Positions 21,226 through 32,835 of a DNA stretch of 64,000 bases are shown one piece after another (positions within the stretch are counted from its first letter, which is position 1; each line of letters opens with the position of its first letter). A program made the position numbers and the translations under genes. Source of the DNA: Miltochrista miniata. Taxonomy: Eukaryota > Arthropoda > Insecta > Lepidoptera > Erebidae. The notes under the pieces were generated by a model that saw only the letters and a program-made list of their open reading frames with translations, was not told the origin of the DNA and did no database searches. The stretch covers positions 5,829,827 through 5,893,826 of the forward strand of contig OW121753.1 of assembly GCA_933228765.1 (NCBI GenBank), in the 5' to 3' direction.

Positions 21226-22701
21226 TTATGTACTAGAATAAATTTCAGCACCTTGATTTGGTATAGTAGCAAATACGTAAGAACGCGCTTCCTCCTCGTT
21301 TATGTTACAATATTTTACATAAAATTTCTCTATTAACATATCAATATATTTGTCTACTTTCTCTTTTGGACATAAAGCGACTACGCAACCGCCCCATCCT
21401 GCTCCAGTTAGGCGAGAATGAACTTCCATTTCTTGTGATAATTTGACTAGATAATCCAAATTAGCATGAGAGCACTCGTAGAGGTTTTTCAAACTTTCAT
21501 GACTTTCTGTCATCAGCTGGCCAAGAATACTATTAGTACTGCCGTTTTTGTTACCATTCTCACAAACAATAGAATTATTTGGTTCATGAATGCCATTGAA
21601 ACCGTTCTTGTTTTGAGTGGTTTGTGGGCAATGTTTACGAAATTCTTCGACGCGAATCGCTTCCTCGTAAACGTGGAGGGCGCGCTGTTTCAGTTTGAAT
21701 TCTGTCACGTGTTTGGTGTTTGCTGTGAAGTACAATTGCTCTAACTCTTCCTGATTACTATCTAATAATTCGCAAATTTCACTTTTCATGTAAACATCCC
21801 TAGGCAAATATTTATGTACAAGTTTTACCATATCTTCTAATGTGTTATCGAGTTTATTTTGAACTTGTCCAAGAGTAATTATTTTCTTATCAGTTGCTGC
21901 ACCGGCTTGTGTAATTAAAATTTTTGCGGCTAATCGACATTCTGTAACGCGGCGGTTAAAATCATTAGTAGCCGCTTTATTTAATTCCGATAAACTGTGA
22001 GCAACAACGAAAGCAGTATCTTCAGGTAGGGCTACTGGTGTAGCTTTCAAGGGTTGCCACGTTATGTACTGTGCACAATTCTTTTGTGCCAGAAAAGCAA
22101 TCGCCTGATCCATTCCACCCCCTTGGGTTCCGATATATCTTTCACAATTTGCACACAAAGAAGCAATATCAGCTTTATTTAACGGTGCGTTTTGAGCGTG
22201 CATAATAGCTAAACACGCAGCACTCACTAAGGCTGATGAACTCGAAAGACCGGATGCTGGAGGAATGTTTCCGTCTACACAAATTTGAAGGCCATTATCA
22301 ATTTTGTCGTCTAAAAATTCTAGCCCTCCTTTAACTCCGCATAATATATAATTATACCAAAACGGCTTTCCATTGGTGTCTGGTATTATTTCAATATCTT
22401 CACAGCTTTTTATTTTAGTATTGAATTTGATGTATTTATTATCCACATTGCGCACATGTAATTCTGGTACATTAAAGAGTCCAGCTGCTATCAAAATATC
22501 TTGTTCCAACGCCATGGGCAACACTGGGTAGCCGCAATAATCGATGTGTTCGCCAATGAGATTAACGCGCCCTGGCACTCTAACATAAAATAATGGCTCA
22601 CATCCGAATTCTTCATAAAATCTTTCCTTTAACATTATAATTCTTTTGTTATTTGGCAGTTTCGTTACGGGCACATCATCACTAGTAGCTGCAGAACTCA
22701 T
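21226..22701 (-). CDS. GALK2: GALK2-type sugar kinase (N-acetylgalactosamine kinase / galactokinase family)
   Basis: This cytosolic GHMP-superfamily kinase phosphorylates C1 of a galactose-type sugar using ATP. GALK2 members prefer N-acetylgalactosamine. The 491 codons are uninterrupted by introns, starting at the ATG 22701-22699. Motifs in order: galactokinase signature GRVNLIGEHIDY (44-55); nucleotide-binding loop PPASGLSSSSA (147-157); GTQGGGMDQA with the catalytic Asp at about 198; LTGAGWGGC (431-439). EHIDYCGYPVLPMALEQD resembles GALK2 more than GALK1. An Asn-rich stretch at about 362-392 is an insertion relative to the ~458-residue human GALK2. The lack of introns could reflect an old retrocopy or simple loss. 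All catalytic motifs are intact. The exact substrate preference is inference. Confidence 0.93.
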   Translation of the reverse strand: MSSAATSDDVPVTKLPNNKRIIMLKERFYEEFGCEPLFYVRVPGRVNLIGEHIDYCGYPVLPMALEQDILIAAGLFNVPELHVRNVDNKYIKFNTKIKSCEDIEIIPDTNGKPFWYNYILCGVKGGLEFLDDKIDNGLQICVDGNIPPASGLSSSSALVSAACLAIMHAQNAPLNKADIASLCANCERYIGTQGGGMDQAIAFLAQKNCAQYITWQPLKATPVALPEDTAFVVAHSLSELNKAATNDFNRRVTECRLAAKILITQAGAATDKKIITLGQVQNKLDNTLEDMVKLVHKYLPRDVYMKSEICELLDSNQEELEQLYFTANTKHVTEFKLKQRALHVYEEAIRVEEFRKHCPQTTQNKNGFNGIHEPNNSIVCENGNKNGSTNSILGQLMTESHESLKNLYECSHANLDYLVKLSQEMEVHSRLTGAGWGGCVVALCPKEKVDKYIDMLIEKFYVKYCNINEEEARSYVFATIPNQGAEIYSST

Positions 22702-23310
22702 GTTTAATAAATGTATTTGCCGCTGTTATGTACGCGCGTAACACGATAGGCAATAAAATGACACAGCTGCTTTAACACACAAACAGTTCGTAACACTGAA
22801 ACGTCCTGACTGAATTACTGTGTGAAATTATCCTTATCAAAGGCTACGTAGGCAGCGACAAATACTTGTGCTATTACAAGAGTAGGTAGGTATGTTTGTT
22901 ATTATTATCAACTTGCTTATTGTTCACACTCAACACAGTAAAATACATTACACTCACAAAGTTGACATCATAAAATCATTCTCAACAGACTACGTGAGAC
23001 CACGACAACTTTTATACATAAAAGAGTAGGTATTTCTTTTGCCACACTGTTGTTTACATTATAAATGTATAACATAACCTATTGATTCTCGCCATAGCAG
23101 CTGCGTCTCTGCTCAAAATGCCAAGGTGACGTACAACTATAACCGGTACACATTTGAACATGTGTGTGAATCAGTGTGAATCTTCAATCAAGTGTAAGTA
23201 CCTATAGAGAATGTATGCTTCGAAGAAAAGTACAGTTATCAAAACAGGTTCTTGATAACTATCTATAACGCGATAGGTGTGTTGTCATTGTTATTATTTT
23301 TTTATACTAT
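22702..23310. other. upstream region of GALK2
   Basis: AT-rich flank with no recognisable coding region, repeat family or promoter motif. Confidence 0.4.
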
Positions 23311-24968
23311 GGGGTCGTCCATTAATCGCGTGAGGTTTTTTTGAGCATTTTTTGGACCCCCCCTCCCCCTTGGTGATATTTGGTGAGGTTTCAGATTACC
23401 CCTCCCCCCCCTGGGCCGAATCACGTGTATTTTTAGTATCTAACTACAAAGTTTTTTTAAAATTGTATACATAGAAGTCTCTATTGTTATAATCTATCCA
23501 TACTTCTATACGAATACTAGCTAATCCGCGCAACTTCGTTGGCGCCACATAATACCCAGATATGGTATTAATATTTTAATATATTTCCCGTTGCATTTAC
23601 TCCCGTCGTGTTGCTATATAATATTTATTATTTTGGAGCTAATAAAGAAGGTGTCAGTTTGTCAAGCTTAAAATCTTACGTTGGTTTGATCGCAGTTGGC
23701 TAAATAGAAGCGAAGTTACGAACAAAAGTACAATAATAAAGGTTGAATTTCCATGCGATCGTTATGCTTTTGGTCACGACTATCGGTATCCACGTGTACT
23801 GAGCTGAGTTTTTTTTTGTTACGGTGGGAATGCGGTTTGGCTCCATCATCCTAGCTTCGGGGGCAGCCGGGATAGCTCCCGGTCCCAAAAAGGAATCGTC
23901 CTGCCCACTAAACCCCGCGGTGTCCCTACTCATCCTACAGCCGGCATGGATATCTAAAGATTATTCACGTCGGCCCGGCCCGGCCGGGGGCTCCCAACAC
24001 TTTCGGGGTTCCCGCCCGCATCGCACCGCTCTCGAGCGCTTCTCTGGAAGTAGAGAGCGGTGAGTGGGTGGGCTCTGAAGGCATCTCCGGAACAAAGAGA
24101 GGGGCCTTCCCCCAAATGATCTTTGGTGGACGAAGTCATAGCTGCGTGCATCGGCTAGTCATATTTAACTTATAATAAAGCTATTTGGAGTCGAAAATCT
24201 GTACGTCGAATATATTTGGTAATTATTTTCCAAGATCTTTTTTTACTGAAAATTATATCTATGTAACTTCCATTACATCTGATTCTGAAGCTAAAATAGT
24301 TTTTTTTTGTATGTCTTTCTGTATCATGCCAAAACTATAGATAGTACCATTTTAAACAATACTGACATAATTTAGGATTATTATTGATCGGATTGCTGCC
24401 GATATTCTGCGCGGTTCCTTTAGGAGACACGATGAAAAACAAAATGATTTTTGTGTTGTATGATCAACGCATAGGTACTTATTCCAATTTTAATTAATTT
24501 CTGATGTAAGAAAGGAATTACGTGCTTTATTAATTATTCCATACAAGTTTGAATATTGTATGGTATTTTATATTGTACTAGCGGCCGTCACGCGGTTTCA
24601 CCCGCTTAGTTCCCGTTCCCGTGGGAATACGGGAATAAAATATAGCCTATGTTCACCGCAAAGAGTATAGGTTCCCAACAGTGAAAGAATTTTTCAAATC
24701 GGTCCAGTAGTTCCGGAGCCTATTCGTTACAAACAAACAAACAAAAAAACAAATAAACAAATCTTTCCTCTTTATAATATTAGTATAGATATTGGTTTTG
24801 TTGTTCAGAAATTACAGTGATCTCAAATTCATGGTAGTAAAGTTGCTGTTAAAAATAAATACACGTGATAACTCACTACCACCCCTATCCCCCCTGGTGA
24901 TGTTTCGTGATTTTTGTCAGACCCCCCTCCCCCCCCTTTCGAGCCTCACGTGATTAATGGACGACCCC
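23311..24968. mobile_element. non-autonomous DNA transposon, GGGGTCGTCC family, copy 2
   Basis: Ends GGGGTCGTCCATTAATCGCG (23311) and a near-exact complement ending at 24968, flanked by TAT on both sides (3-bp duplication). It shares TIRs, subterminal C-rich direct repeats and a GC-rich internal segment (23740-24130) with the copy at 1913-3342. It is longer partly because a Helitron-like element (24578-24790) is nested in its right part. No transposase frame was seen. Confidence 0.78.
24578..24790 (-). mobile_element. Helitron-like element, family 2, nested in the GGGGTCGTCC element
   Basis: On the minus strand it runs from about TCTATACTAATATTATAAAG through TCCGGAACTACTGGACCG and ATAGGCTATATTTTATTCCC to a CTAG end at 24578. 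Sister copies are at 26126-26337 (-), 28354-28558 (+) and 44651-44788 (-). No terminal inverted repeat is present. Confidence 0.55.
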
Positions 24969-25276
24969 TATCACGAAGAAATGTAAAATGCAACGCTCTT
25001 AACGTTTTATTGAATAGATAAGCATTAGTAGATACAGCGCTGAACGATAACGCTATGAAGCTTGAAATAAAAATATATACAACGCATGTTTGTTACCCGA
25101 CTACGTGAAGCAAAAGAGGGTAAATAATTATGTTTATAGGAGAATATCGATGAAATTAACTTTCTACTGCAAAGTTAATCTGATGATGATGATAAAAATA
25201 AAGTATAACTATAGGTACTTAAATAAGTATTTTTAAAGCGACTATTCTAATGTATTATTTTTCTGATTTTAGTACT

Positions 25277-25437
25277 TACTTCTTGTTATAGTGGCAACAG
25301 AAATACATCATCTGTGAAAATTTAAGCTTTCTATCTATCACGGTTCCTGAGATACAGCTTCGTGCCTTTCAGACAGACGGATGGCGAAGTCTCATGAATA
25401 GGGTCTCATTTTTACCCTTTGGGTACGGAACCCTAAA
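25277..25437 (+). repeat. dispersed repeat, TTTGGGTACGGAACCCTA family
   Basis: This contains TGGCAACAGAAATACATCATCTG, ATCACGGTTCCTGAGATACAG and the end TTTGGGTACGGAACCCTA. Related copies are at 26390-26656, 48100-48262 and 56332-56620; a 5' piece (CGGCCAAGTGCGAGTC) is at about 42388. It is noncoding and widespread in the window. Confidence 0.65.
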
Positions 25438-26125
25438 AAGGGGAACGTTTCTCAATTCGACCGCAGTTTTTTTATGTTATATACCTACTTATAGAAAATA
25501 ACCGATTGAAAATTAGAACTCTAACGCCGCTCTCCCCTCACTCTAAATACAATATATGTACTTATCAATCAAATCAATCAAATCAGCCTATATCAATCCA
25601 CTGCTGGATGTAGGCCTGGATATATGTATAGCAATATAAAAATAAAACATAATATACTATCACGACTATTTATCTGAGGCGGTGCAGAGGTGAAATTACT
25701 TTACGTTGGTACCTACCTACCTATAGGTTTGCTCCGTTGTTGGTACTAAGCCTGTAGTTTTGTAGGCCCCACTTTTAAGAAAGCAGTTTCACATAAGAAA
25801 ATCTATACCTACCTAACCATTATGTAATTCAAACCAAAATTCCAATGGCAAGGACAGATGCTGCAAGTTCAAAAATAGGTAGGTACCTCATACTTATCTA
25901 TAAAATACACTCTTTGAAGTTTAAGCAAAACAAGTGGGAGCAAGTCGTTTCTGCGCACGGAGGGTTCCGTATCAAAAAATTACACAAAATCATGTTTAAT
26001 GTATGCGAGCCTCCCTTAAGTGTGTAATTTGTTTTAATTTATTTTTTATTTCTAATGAAAATACACAGCTCGATATCTTGTGAGTATTTCAAGCGTCTAC
26101 TTGTTACCCTTATAAATATATAAAA

Positions 26126-26337
26126 CTAGCGGACGTCACGCGGTTTCACCCGCGTAGTGCCCGTTCCCGTGGGAATACTGGAATAAAATATAGCCTATGT
26201 TCACCGCAAAGAGTGTAGCTTCCCAACAGTGAAAGAGTTTTTCAAATCGGTCCAGTAGTTCCGGAGCCTATTTGTTACAAACAAACAAACAAAAAAAACA
26301 ACAAAAAATCTTTACTCTTTATAATATTAGTATAGAT
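26126..26337 (-). mobile_element. Helitron-like element, family 2
   Basis: It spans a CTAG at 26126 (minus-strand 3' end) to ATAATATTAGTATAGATAGA near 26337. It closely resembles the copy at 24578-24790. Confidence 0.55.
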
Positions 26338-26389
26338 AGAATAGCAAAAAAAAAAACGTTTGTTGTAAGTATAAAAGCCCTCTTAAATA

Positions 26390-26656
26390 ATATTATTTTT
26401 CTGTTTTAGTATTTGTTGTTATTGGCAACAGAAACACATTATAATGTAGAATAAAGTTCATGCCTTCCATGACCAGTCGCTTAGGGCTGCTGACAACCTT
26501 TGTCGTAAGGATTGAGCGTAGATGGTAACTTGCGGTGTCTGTAAGTAAATATTTCATCACTGTAGCTATCACCGTTCATGAGATACAGCCTCGAGACGGA
26601 CGGCAAAGTCTCATGAATAGGCTCTCGTTTTACCCTTTGGGTACGGAACCCTAAAA
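26390..26656 (+). repeat. dispersed repeat, TTTGGGTACGGAACCCTA family
   Basis: Same order of phrases as the copy at 25277-25437 (GGCAACAGAAACACATTA, ATCACCGTTCATGAGATACA, GGGTACGGAACCCTAAAAAG), with an additional ~100-bp middle stretch. Confidence 0.6.
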
Positions 26657-27405
26657 AGTGGAAAGTTTCTTAATTCCACCGTAGTGTTTTATGTTAAATA
26701 GGTACCTACTTATAGAAAATAACCGTCTGAAAATTAGAACTCTAACCCCACTCTCCTCTCACACTAAAATCATTTGCAATTTTAAAAAATAAAACAGCTT
26801 TATAGCTTAATAATAACACGCCTATTTATTTGAAGCGGTACACCACATAGGTGAATTTACAAACCTATAGGTACTTAGCCTGTAGTTTTGTTGGCCTCAC
26901 TTATTAGAAGGCAGATTTACATGAGAAAATCTATACTAACCATCATTCTGTAATCCAAACCAAAATTCCAATGGCAAGGACAGATGCTGCACGTCCGCAA
27001 GTACCTATATTCTTTCTACAAAATTTACAATCTCTGAAGCTCAAGCAAAAAAACATGGTGAACTGCATCGACTCAGTTCGAATATGTAAGGTACTCGGGT
27101 CATCTCTATTAAAATACTTAATTAAGCAAGGTACAATAAGGTACGTCTAGTAAGTTGTTCTAAGTTTTATGGCAAAGGAAATTTTATATGACTCCCTTTA
27201 TGAAACCTAGTCACAATGTTGGTGGTTTTGTTACTTTTGATTTTATTTTACTACTAAGATGGCAGACAAGCAAACGCGATGTACCACCTGATGGAAAGTG
27301 ACACCAGAGGCGATCAATTGAATCGAACGATTGTGATGATCCAGTGCTGAAATTACAAAGTTTTTATAGTTCAAAAAAATTGACGTGATGTGATAAAAAT
27401 AAAAG

Positions 27406-27472
27406 GAAATTAACCACAGACGTACAATAAGTACTTTTGTAAGTTACTTATTGTAAGTCTGTGAAATTAACC
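27406..27472. mobile_element. 47-bp palindromic insertion with 10-bp flanking repeats
   Basis: GAAATTAACC occurs at 27406-27415 and again at 27463-27472, flanking a 47-bp sequence. Its 19-bp arms (CACAGACGTACAATAAGTA; one mismatch) are complementary around an 11-base loop. The structure looks like a micro-MITE with a target duplication. Confidence 0.6.
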
Positions 27473-28353
27473 TTCTCTCTGAGTCAAGTCTGATATTTAT
27501 GAATGGAAAATGTCTCAGTGTGCGTGATTTCTTTGCATGCGTGTGTGCCTCGACGTGTATGTACACATGATATTGACGAGGCATGACAATTGCTAATTGA
27601 TCGTGTCGGGACCCCATTAATAGAAAATTATTATTTGTGTCTATTCATTTCATAGTTCTTTAGAATAATTTTAGCATAAATGATACCAACTAGCTCTAAC
27701 TATAGTGACCTTCAGACTTCTTGATCTAGGTACAATTCTATGTCTTAAGCGAATTTCTAATGCGGTCTCTTAGATTTTTTATTGAGCATTTTATCTTCAT
27801 CATCATAGCGTTAGTTTCATGTTATATCCAAAGTCGAGAGCAACTTAACAATACCTACATACTTACCTCGTATTACTTACTTCATTTGAGATTTAGATAC
27901 ACTTTGATAAGGAAAGTGTGTCATGATATAGATTACTTAGAGGCCCCCGAGACGATCAATTTTTATTGTCATGCCTTTACGTGATTGAGATCTCACTTGA
28001 AGGATGAATTGACGATACTTGACGCCCATTGAAGGTGCCGTCAAGTGTGGCTCGCACACTTGCCTTTTGGCCCTATTCGCTAGTAGTTTGCATCGGAGCG
28101 GAATCTTGAGCTACGGTGAAATTCACCGGTGATTTTGCGATCGTGTTTTTATGTACCCTCTGTCTTGTCCTGTCTGATGTATGTCCCTCACCGGGAGCAT
28201 TCGCGTGTAATGTAACATTACAGCGTCGAGCATTACAGCGGTGATGGAGGAGAACCGACCATTGCAATGCGCAACTTGTAATGATAAAAGACGAGGTTAT
28301 ATCAGTGAAGGAGGAGAACGAAGCATTACAATGCGCGCCTTGTAATGATACAA
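27473..28353. other. gene-free stretch
   Basis: 27500-27620 resembles the repeat near 5310-5560 (GTGCGTGATTTCTTTGCATG and GACAATTGCTAATTGATCG phrases). 28220-28350 contains an imperfect direct repeat of GGAGGAGAACGAAGCATTACAATG type. No coding region was recognised. Confidence 0.4.
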
Positions 28354-28558
28354 TCTTTACTAATATTATAAAGAGGAAAGATTTGATTGTTTGTTTGTTT
28401 GTTTGCATCGAATAGGCTCCGGAACTACTTTGAAAAATTCTTTCACTGTTGGGAAGCTACACTCTTTGCGGTAAACATAGGCATAGGCATATTTTATTCC
28501 CGTACCTATTCCCACGGAAACGGGAACTACGCGGTTGAAACCGCGTGACGTCCGCTAG
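28354..28558 (+). mobile_element. Helitron-like element, family 2
   Basis: Starts TCTTTACTAATATTATAAAG and ends GACGTCCGCTAG at 28558. It abuts the 1.64-kb tandem segmental duplication: its last 9 bases (GTCCGCTAG) are repeated at the start of the second segment (30188). Confidence 0.6.
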
Positions 28559-28839
28559 TGTGTAATGTTTTGATACAACTTGTAACATCAATGCACTTTT
28601 ATTTGCGGCTGGCCGGCCGCACACTGGTCCGGATTTTAAAATACGTACGTACATACGACCTAAGATGTCAAATGCTATTGGGAATTTTTTGAAGTGAAAC
28701 TTCTTTATCGGCGTTGGAAAAAAATTTGCGTCACGTCACGTCACGATTTTTGGTTACGCGCCATCTTTGTTCTGTTCCCCACCACGGTGGATTCGAATTA
28801 AGAGTACTTTATCCAGGGATAGCATGTCATTTAAGGGTT

Positions 28840-30187
28840 TTTGAACTTTTGGACTTTTGGACTTTTGGGCTTTTGGACTTTTTGACTTTTGGATGGGACA
28901 TTGGTACTTTGGGTCTTTGGGACTTTGGAACTTTGAGACTTTGGGACTTTTGAACTTTGAACTTTTGAACTTTTGGACTTTTGGACTTTTGGACTTTTGG
29001 ATGGGACCTTGGTACTTTGGGTCTTTGGGACTTTGGAACTTTGGGACTTTGGGACTTTTGGACTTTTGGACTTTTGGACTTTTGGACTTTTGGATGGGAC
29101 CTTGGTACTTTGGGTCTTTGGGACTTTGGGACTTTTGGACTTTTGGACTTTTGGACTTTTGGACTTTTGGACTTTTGGACTTTTGGACTTTTGGACTTTT
29201 GGACTTTTGGACTTTTGGACTTTTGGACTTTTGGACTTTTGGACTTTTGGACTTTTGGACTTTTGGACTTTGGACTTTTGGACTTTTGGACTTTTGGACT
29301 TTTGGACTTTTGGACTTTTGAACTTTTGGACTTTTAGACTTTTGGACTTTTGGACTTTTGGACTTTTGGACTTTTGGACTTTTGGACTTTTGGACTTTTT
29401 GGACTTTTAGACTTTGGGACTTTGGGACTTTGGGACTTTGGGACTTTGGGACTTTGGGACTTTGGGACTTTGGGACTTTGGGACTTTGGGACTTTGGGAC
29501 TTTGGGACTTTGGGACTTTGGGACTTTGGGACTTTGGGACTTTGGGACTTTGGGACTTTGGGACTTTGGGACTTTGGGACTTTGGGACTTTGGGACTTTG
29601 GGACTTTGGGACTTTGGGACTTTGGGACTTCGGGACTTTGGGACTTTGGGACTTTGGGACTTTGGGACTTTGGGACTTTGGGACTTTGGGACTTTGGGAC
29701 TTTGGGACTTTGGGACTTTGGGACTTTGGGACTTTGGGACTTTGGGACTTTGGGACTTTGGGACTTTGGGATTTTGGGACTTTGGGACTTTTGGACTTTT
29801 GGACTTTTGGACTTTTGGACTTTTGGACTTTTGGACTTTGGGACTTTTGGACTTTTGGCCTTTGGGACTTTGGGACTTTTAGACTTTTAGACTTTGGGAC
29901 TTTGGGACTTTGGGACTTTGGGACTTTGGGACTTTGGGACTTTGGGACTTTGGGACTTTGGGACTTTGGGACTTTGGGACTTTGGGACTTTGGGACTTTG
30001 GGACTTTGGGACTTTGGGACTTTGGGACTTTGGGACTTTGGGACTTTGGGACTTTGGGACTTTGGGACTTTGGGACTTTGGGACTTTGGGACTTTGGGAC
30101 TTTGGGACTTTGGGACTTTGGGACTTTGGGACTTTGGGACTTTGGGACTTTGGGACTTTGGGACTTTGGGACTTTGGGACTTTGGGA
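28840..30187 (+). repeat. 8-bp repeat array 1 (GGACTTTT then GGGACTTT)
   Basis: Tandem 8-mers: a block of GGACTTTT units (with a few GATGGGACCTTGGTACTTTGG interruptions) to about 29410, then almost uniform GGGACTTT units to 29765, a short return to GGACTTTT, and GGGACTTT again to 30187. Because 8 is not a multiple of 3, all frames read through as FWTFGLLD- or GTLGLWDF-like peptides. These are not genes. Confidence 0.95.
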
Positions 30188-30469
30188 GTCCGCTAGTGTG
30201 TAATGTTTTGATACAACTTGTAACATCAATGCACTTTTATTTGCGGCTGGCCGGCCGCACACTGGTCCGGATTTTAAAATACGTACGTACATACGACCTA
30301 AGATGTCAAATGCTATTGGGAATTTTTTGAAGTGAAACTTCTTTATCGGCGTTGGAAAAAAATTTGCGTCACGTCACGTCACGATTTTTGGTTACGCGCC
30401 ATCTTTGTTCTGTTCCCCACCACGGTGGATTCGAATTAAGAGTACTTTATCCAGGGATAGCATGTCATT

Positions 30470-31825
30470 TAAGGGTTTTTGAACTTTTGGACTTTTGGGC
30501 TTTTGGACTTTTTGACTTTTGGATGGGACATTGGTACTTTGGGTCTTTGGGACTTTGGAACTTTGAGACTTTGGGACTTTTGAACTTTGAACTTTTGAAC
30601 TTTTGGACTTTTGGACTTTTGGACTTTTGGATGGGACCTTGGTACTTTGGGTCTTTGGGACTTTGGAACTTTGGGACTTTGGGACTTTTGGACTTTTGGA
30701 CTTTTGGACTTTTGGACTTTTGGATGGGACCTTGGTACTTTGGGTCTTTGGGACTTTGGGACTTTTGGACTTTTGGACTTTTGGACTTTTGGACTTTTGG
30801 ACTTTTGGACTTTTGGACTTTTGGACTTTTGGACTTTTGGACTTTTGGACTTTTGGACTTTGGACTTTGGACTTTTGGACTTTTGGACTTTTGGACTTTT
30901 GGACTTTTGGAATTTTGAACTTTTGGACTTTTAGACTTTTGGACTTTTGGACTTTTGGACTTTTGGACTTTTGGACTTTTGGACTTTTGGACTTTTTGGA
31001 CTTTTAGACTTTGGGACTTTGGGACTTTGGGACTTTGGGACTTTGGGACTTTGGGACTTTGGGACTTTGGGACTTTGGGACTTTGGGACTTTGGGACTTT
31101 GGGACTTTGGGACTTTGGGACTTTGGGACTTTGGGACTTTGGGACTTTGGGACTTTGGGACTTTGGGACTTTGGGACTTTGGGACTTTGGGACTTTGGGA
31201 CTTTGGGACTTTGGGACTTTGGGACTTTGGGACTTTGGGACTTTGGGACTTTGGGACTTTGGGACTTTGGGACTTTGGGACTTTGGGACTTTGGGACTTT
31301 GGGACTTTGGGACTTTGGGACTTTGGGATTTTGGGACTTTGGGACTTTTGGACTTTTGGACTTTTGGACTTTTGGACTTTTGGACTGTTGGACTTTTGGA
31401 CTTTGGGACTTTGGGACTTTTGGACTTTTGGCCTTTGGGACTTTGGGACTTTTAGACTTTTAGACTTTGGGACTTTGGGACTTTGGGACTTTGGGACTTT
31501 GGGACTTTGGGACTTTGGGACTTTGGGACTTTGGGACTTTGGGACTTTGGGACTTTGGGACTTTGGGACTTTGGGACTTTGGGACTTTGGGACTTTGGGA
31601 CTTTGGGACTTTGGGACTTTGGGACTTTGGGACTTTGGGACTTTGGGACTTTGGGACTTTGGGACTTTGGGACTTTGGGACTTTGGGACTTTGGGACCTT
31701 GAGACCTTGGGACTTTGGGACTTTGGGACTTTTGGACTTTTGGCCTTTTGGACATTGGACTTTGGACTTTGGACTTTTGGACTTTTGGACTTTTGGACTT
31801 TTGGACTTTTGTACTTTTTGACTTA
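30470..31825 (+). repeat. 8-bp repeat array 2 (duplicate of array 1)
   Basis: Same block order as array 1, including the GATGGGACCTTGG interruptions and the single ATTTTGG variant near 31328 (compare 29772). This shows it was copied as a unit. The last part (31690-31825) has extra variants and ends in TTGACTTAATTTAAGG. Confidence 0.95.
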
Positions 31826-32052
31826 ATTTAAGGTGAGGTGAAAATTAAGTTTATGAAGAAGTTTCACTTCTTACGTGTGTACACTAAGTACACGCAATTT
31901 TTTTTTTTGGATAGGTAGAAGCCGTGAGCCGGTGTAACCCGACGGCCCCTATTTAAAACGTTTAAAGTATTCAATCCGATTGACGTTGTCATTTTTGTTT
32001 TATTTCTAACTTTGAACAAATGATCCACGTGACCTAGTGACTTAGCAGATAT

Positions 32053-32405
32053 AATGTCATGTTGGATATTTTTTTAAGGCTTTTTGGTATGCTGAGTACG
32101 AATTTTGGGTTAATTTTGCAATCCAAGATGGCCGCCACACCACCGTTGTAAAATTTCATGTTGGATATCGTATAAGGGGTTTTTTGGTATGCTGAGTACG
32201 AATTTTGGGTTAATTTTGCAATACAAAATGGCCGCCTTGCCACTGTTGTAAAATTTCATGTTGGGTATCGTATAAGAGGTTTTTTGGAATGCTGAGTACG
32301 AATTTCAGGTTAATTTTGCAATCCAATATGGCCGCCGCGCCGTAATCACAACATTTCATGATGAGTATCGTTAAAGGGATTTTTTGAAATGCTGAGTACC
32401 ATTTT
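32053..32405 (+). repeat. array of ~100-bp repeats, left arm of an inverted pair
   Basis: About 3.6 copies of a ~101-bp unit containing TTTTTTGGTATGCTGAGTAC, TTAATTTTGCAATCCAA.ATGGCCGCC and TTTCATGTTGG. The same unit occurs in reverse orientation at 38962-39445, so the two arrays form long inverted repeats around about 6.5 kb. Confidence 0.85.
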
Positions 32406-32704
32406 CGCCTAACTAGTAAATTTTAATAATTTGCTTATTAAGTTTAGGCTTTCTAAACTAGCAATGCGAAAATACTATGACAAAAGGTCCTTATTGTAAA
32501 ATTAAGGTCTATTACATTAAACCTTCCTACTACAGACCGCATCACCACCTTCATGGCTGCTGACTTCTGGCCGAGAGGGGTGAAGTATCGGCGCTTCAGA
32601 GGACGTCTGCTGACACGGGACACCCCGCCCCGCGACACGTCGACGTCAGTGCGTGTCAATTAGGTTAAGTTATACCTATATGTATTTTTAGTATTAAGGT
32701 TTTT

Positions 32705-32835
32705 TTTTATACCACTAGAGTGGCAGACAAGCATACAGCCCCCCAAGATGTACCGGTGGTCAAGGCTGCCTATGGCGGTTCGCAACACCAGTGGCGCCAC
32801 AATCGCGCTGCCTAAGGTATGTATCTATGAGCCGT
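32705..32835 (-). repeat. SINE-like repeat, GTATGCTTGTCTGCCACC family
   Basis: The plus strand reads TATACCACTAGAGTGGCAGA then CAAGCATACAGCC and CACCAGTGGCGCCAC, the complement of the copies at 2160 and 20755. The A-tail becomes the T-run at about 32702-32709. Confidence 0.6.

Larger units (their letters stand above)
28550..31825. repeat. 1.64-kb tandem segmental duplication containing 8-bp arrays
   Basis: Segments 28550-30187 and 30188-31825 both start GTCCGCTAGTGTGTAATG. They share about 290 bp of unique sequence, including GAAGTGAAACTTCTTT and CGTCACGTCACGTCACG, and then a long 8-bp repeat array. The offset is 1638 bp with small differences in repeat number. The second array runs into sequence with the inverted GAAGAAGTTTCACTTC at about 31856, suggesting the array sits inside an AAACTTCTTT-type element. 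Confidence 0.88.

Noticed and set aside
28840..31826. Many long open frames encoding FWTFGLLD- or GTLGLWDF-like repeats
   Set aside because: They are the three-frame reading of an 8-bp tandem repeat without stops. All frames on the strand are open equally, with no start context or unique domain.
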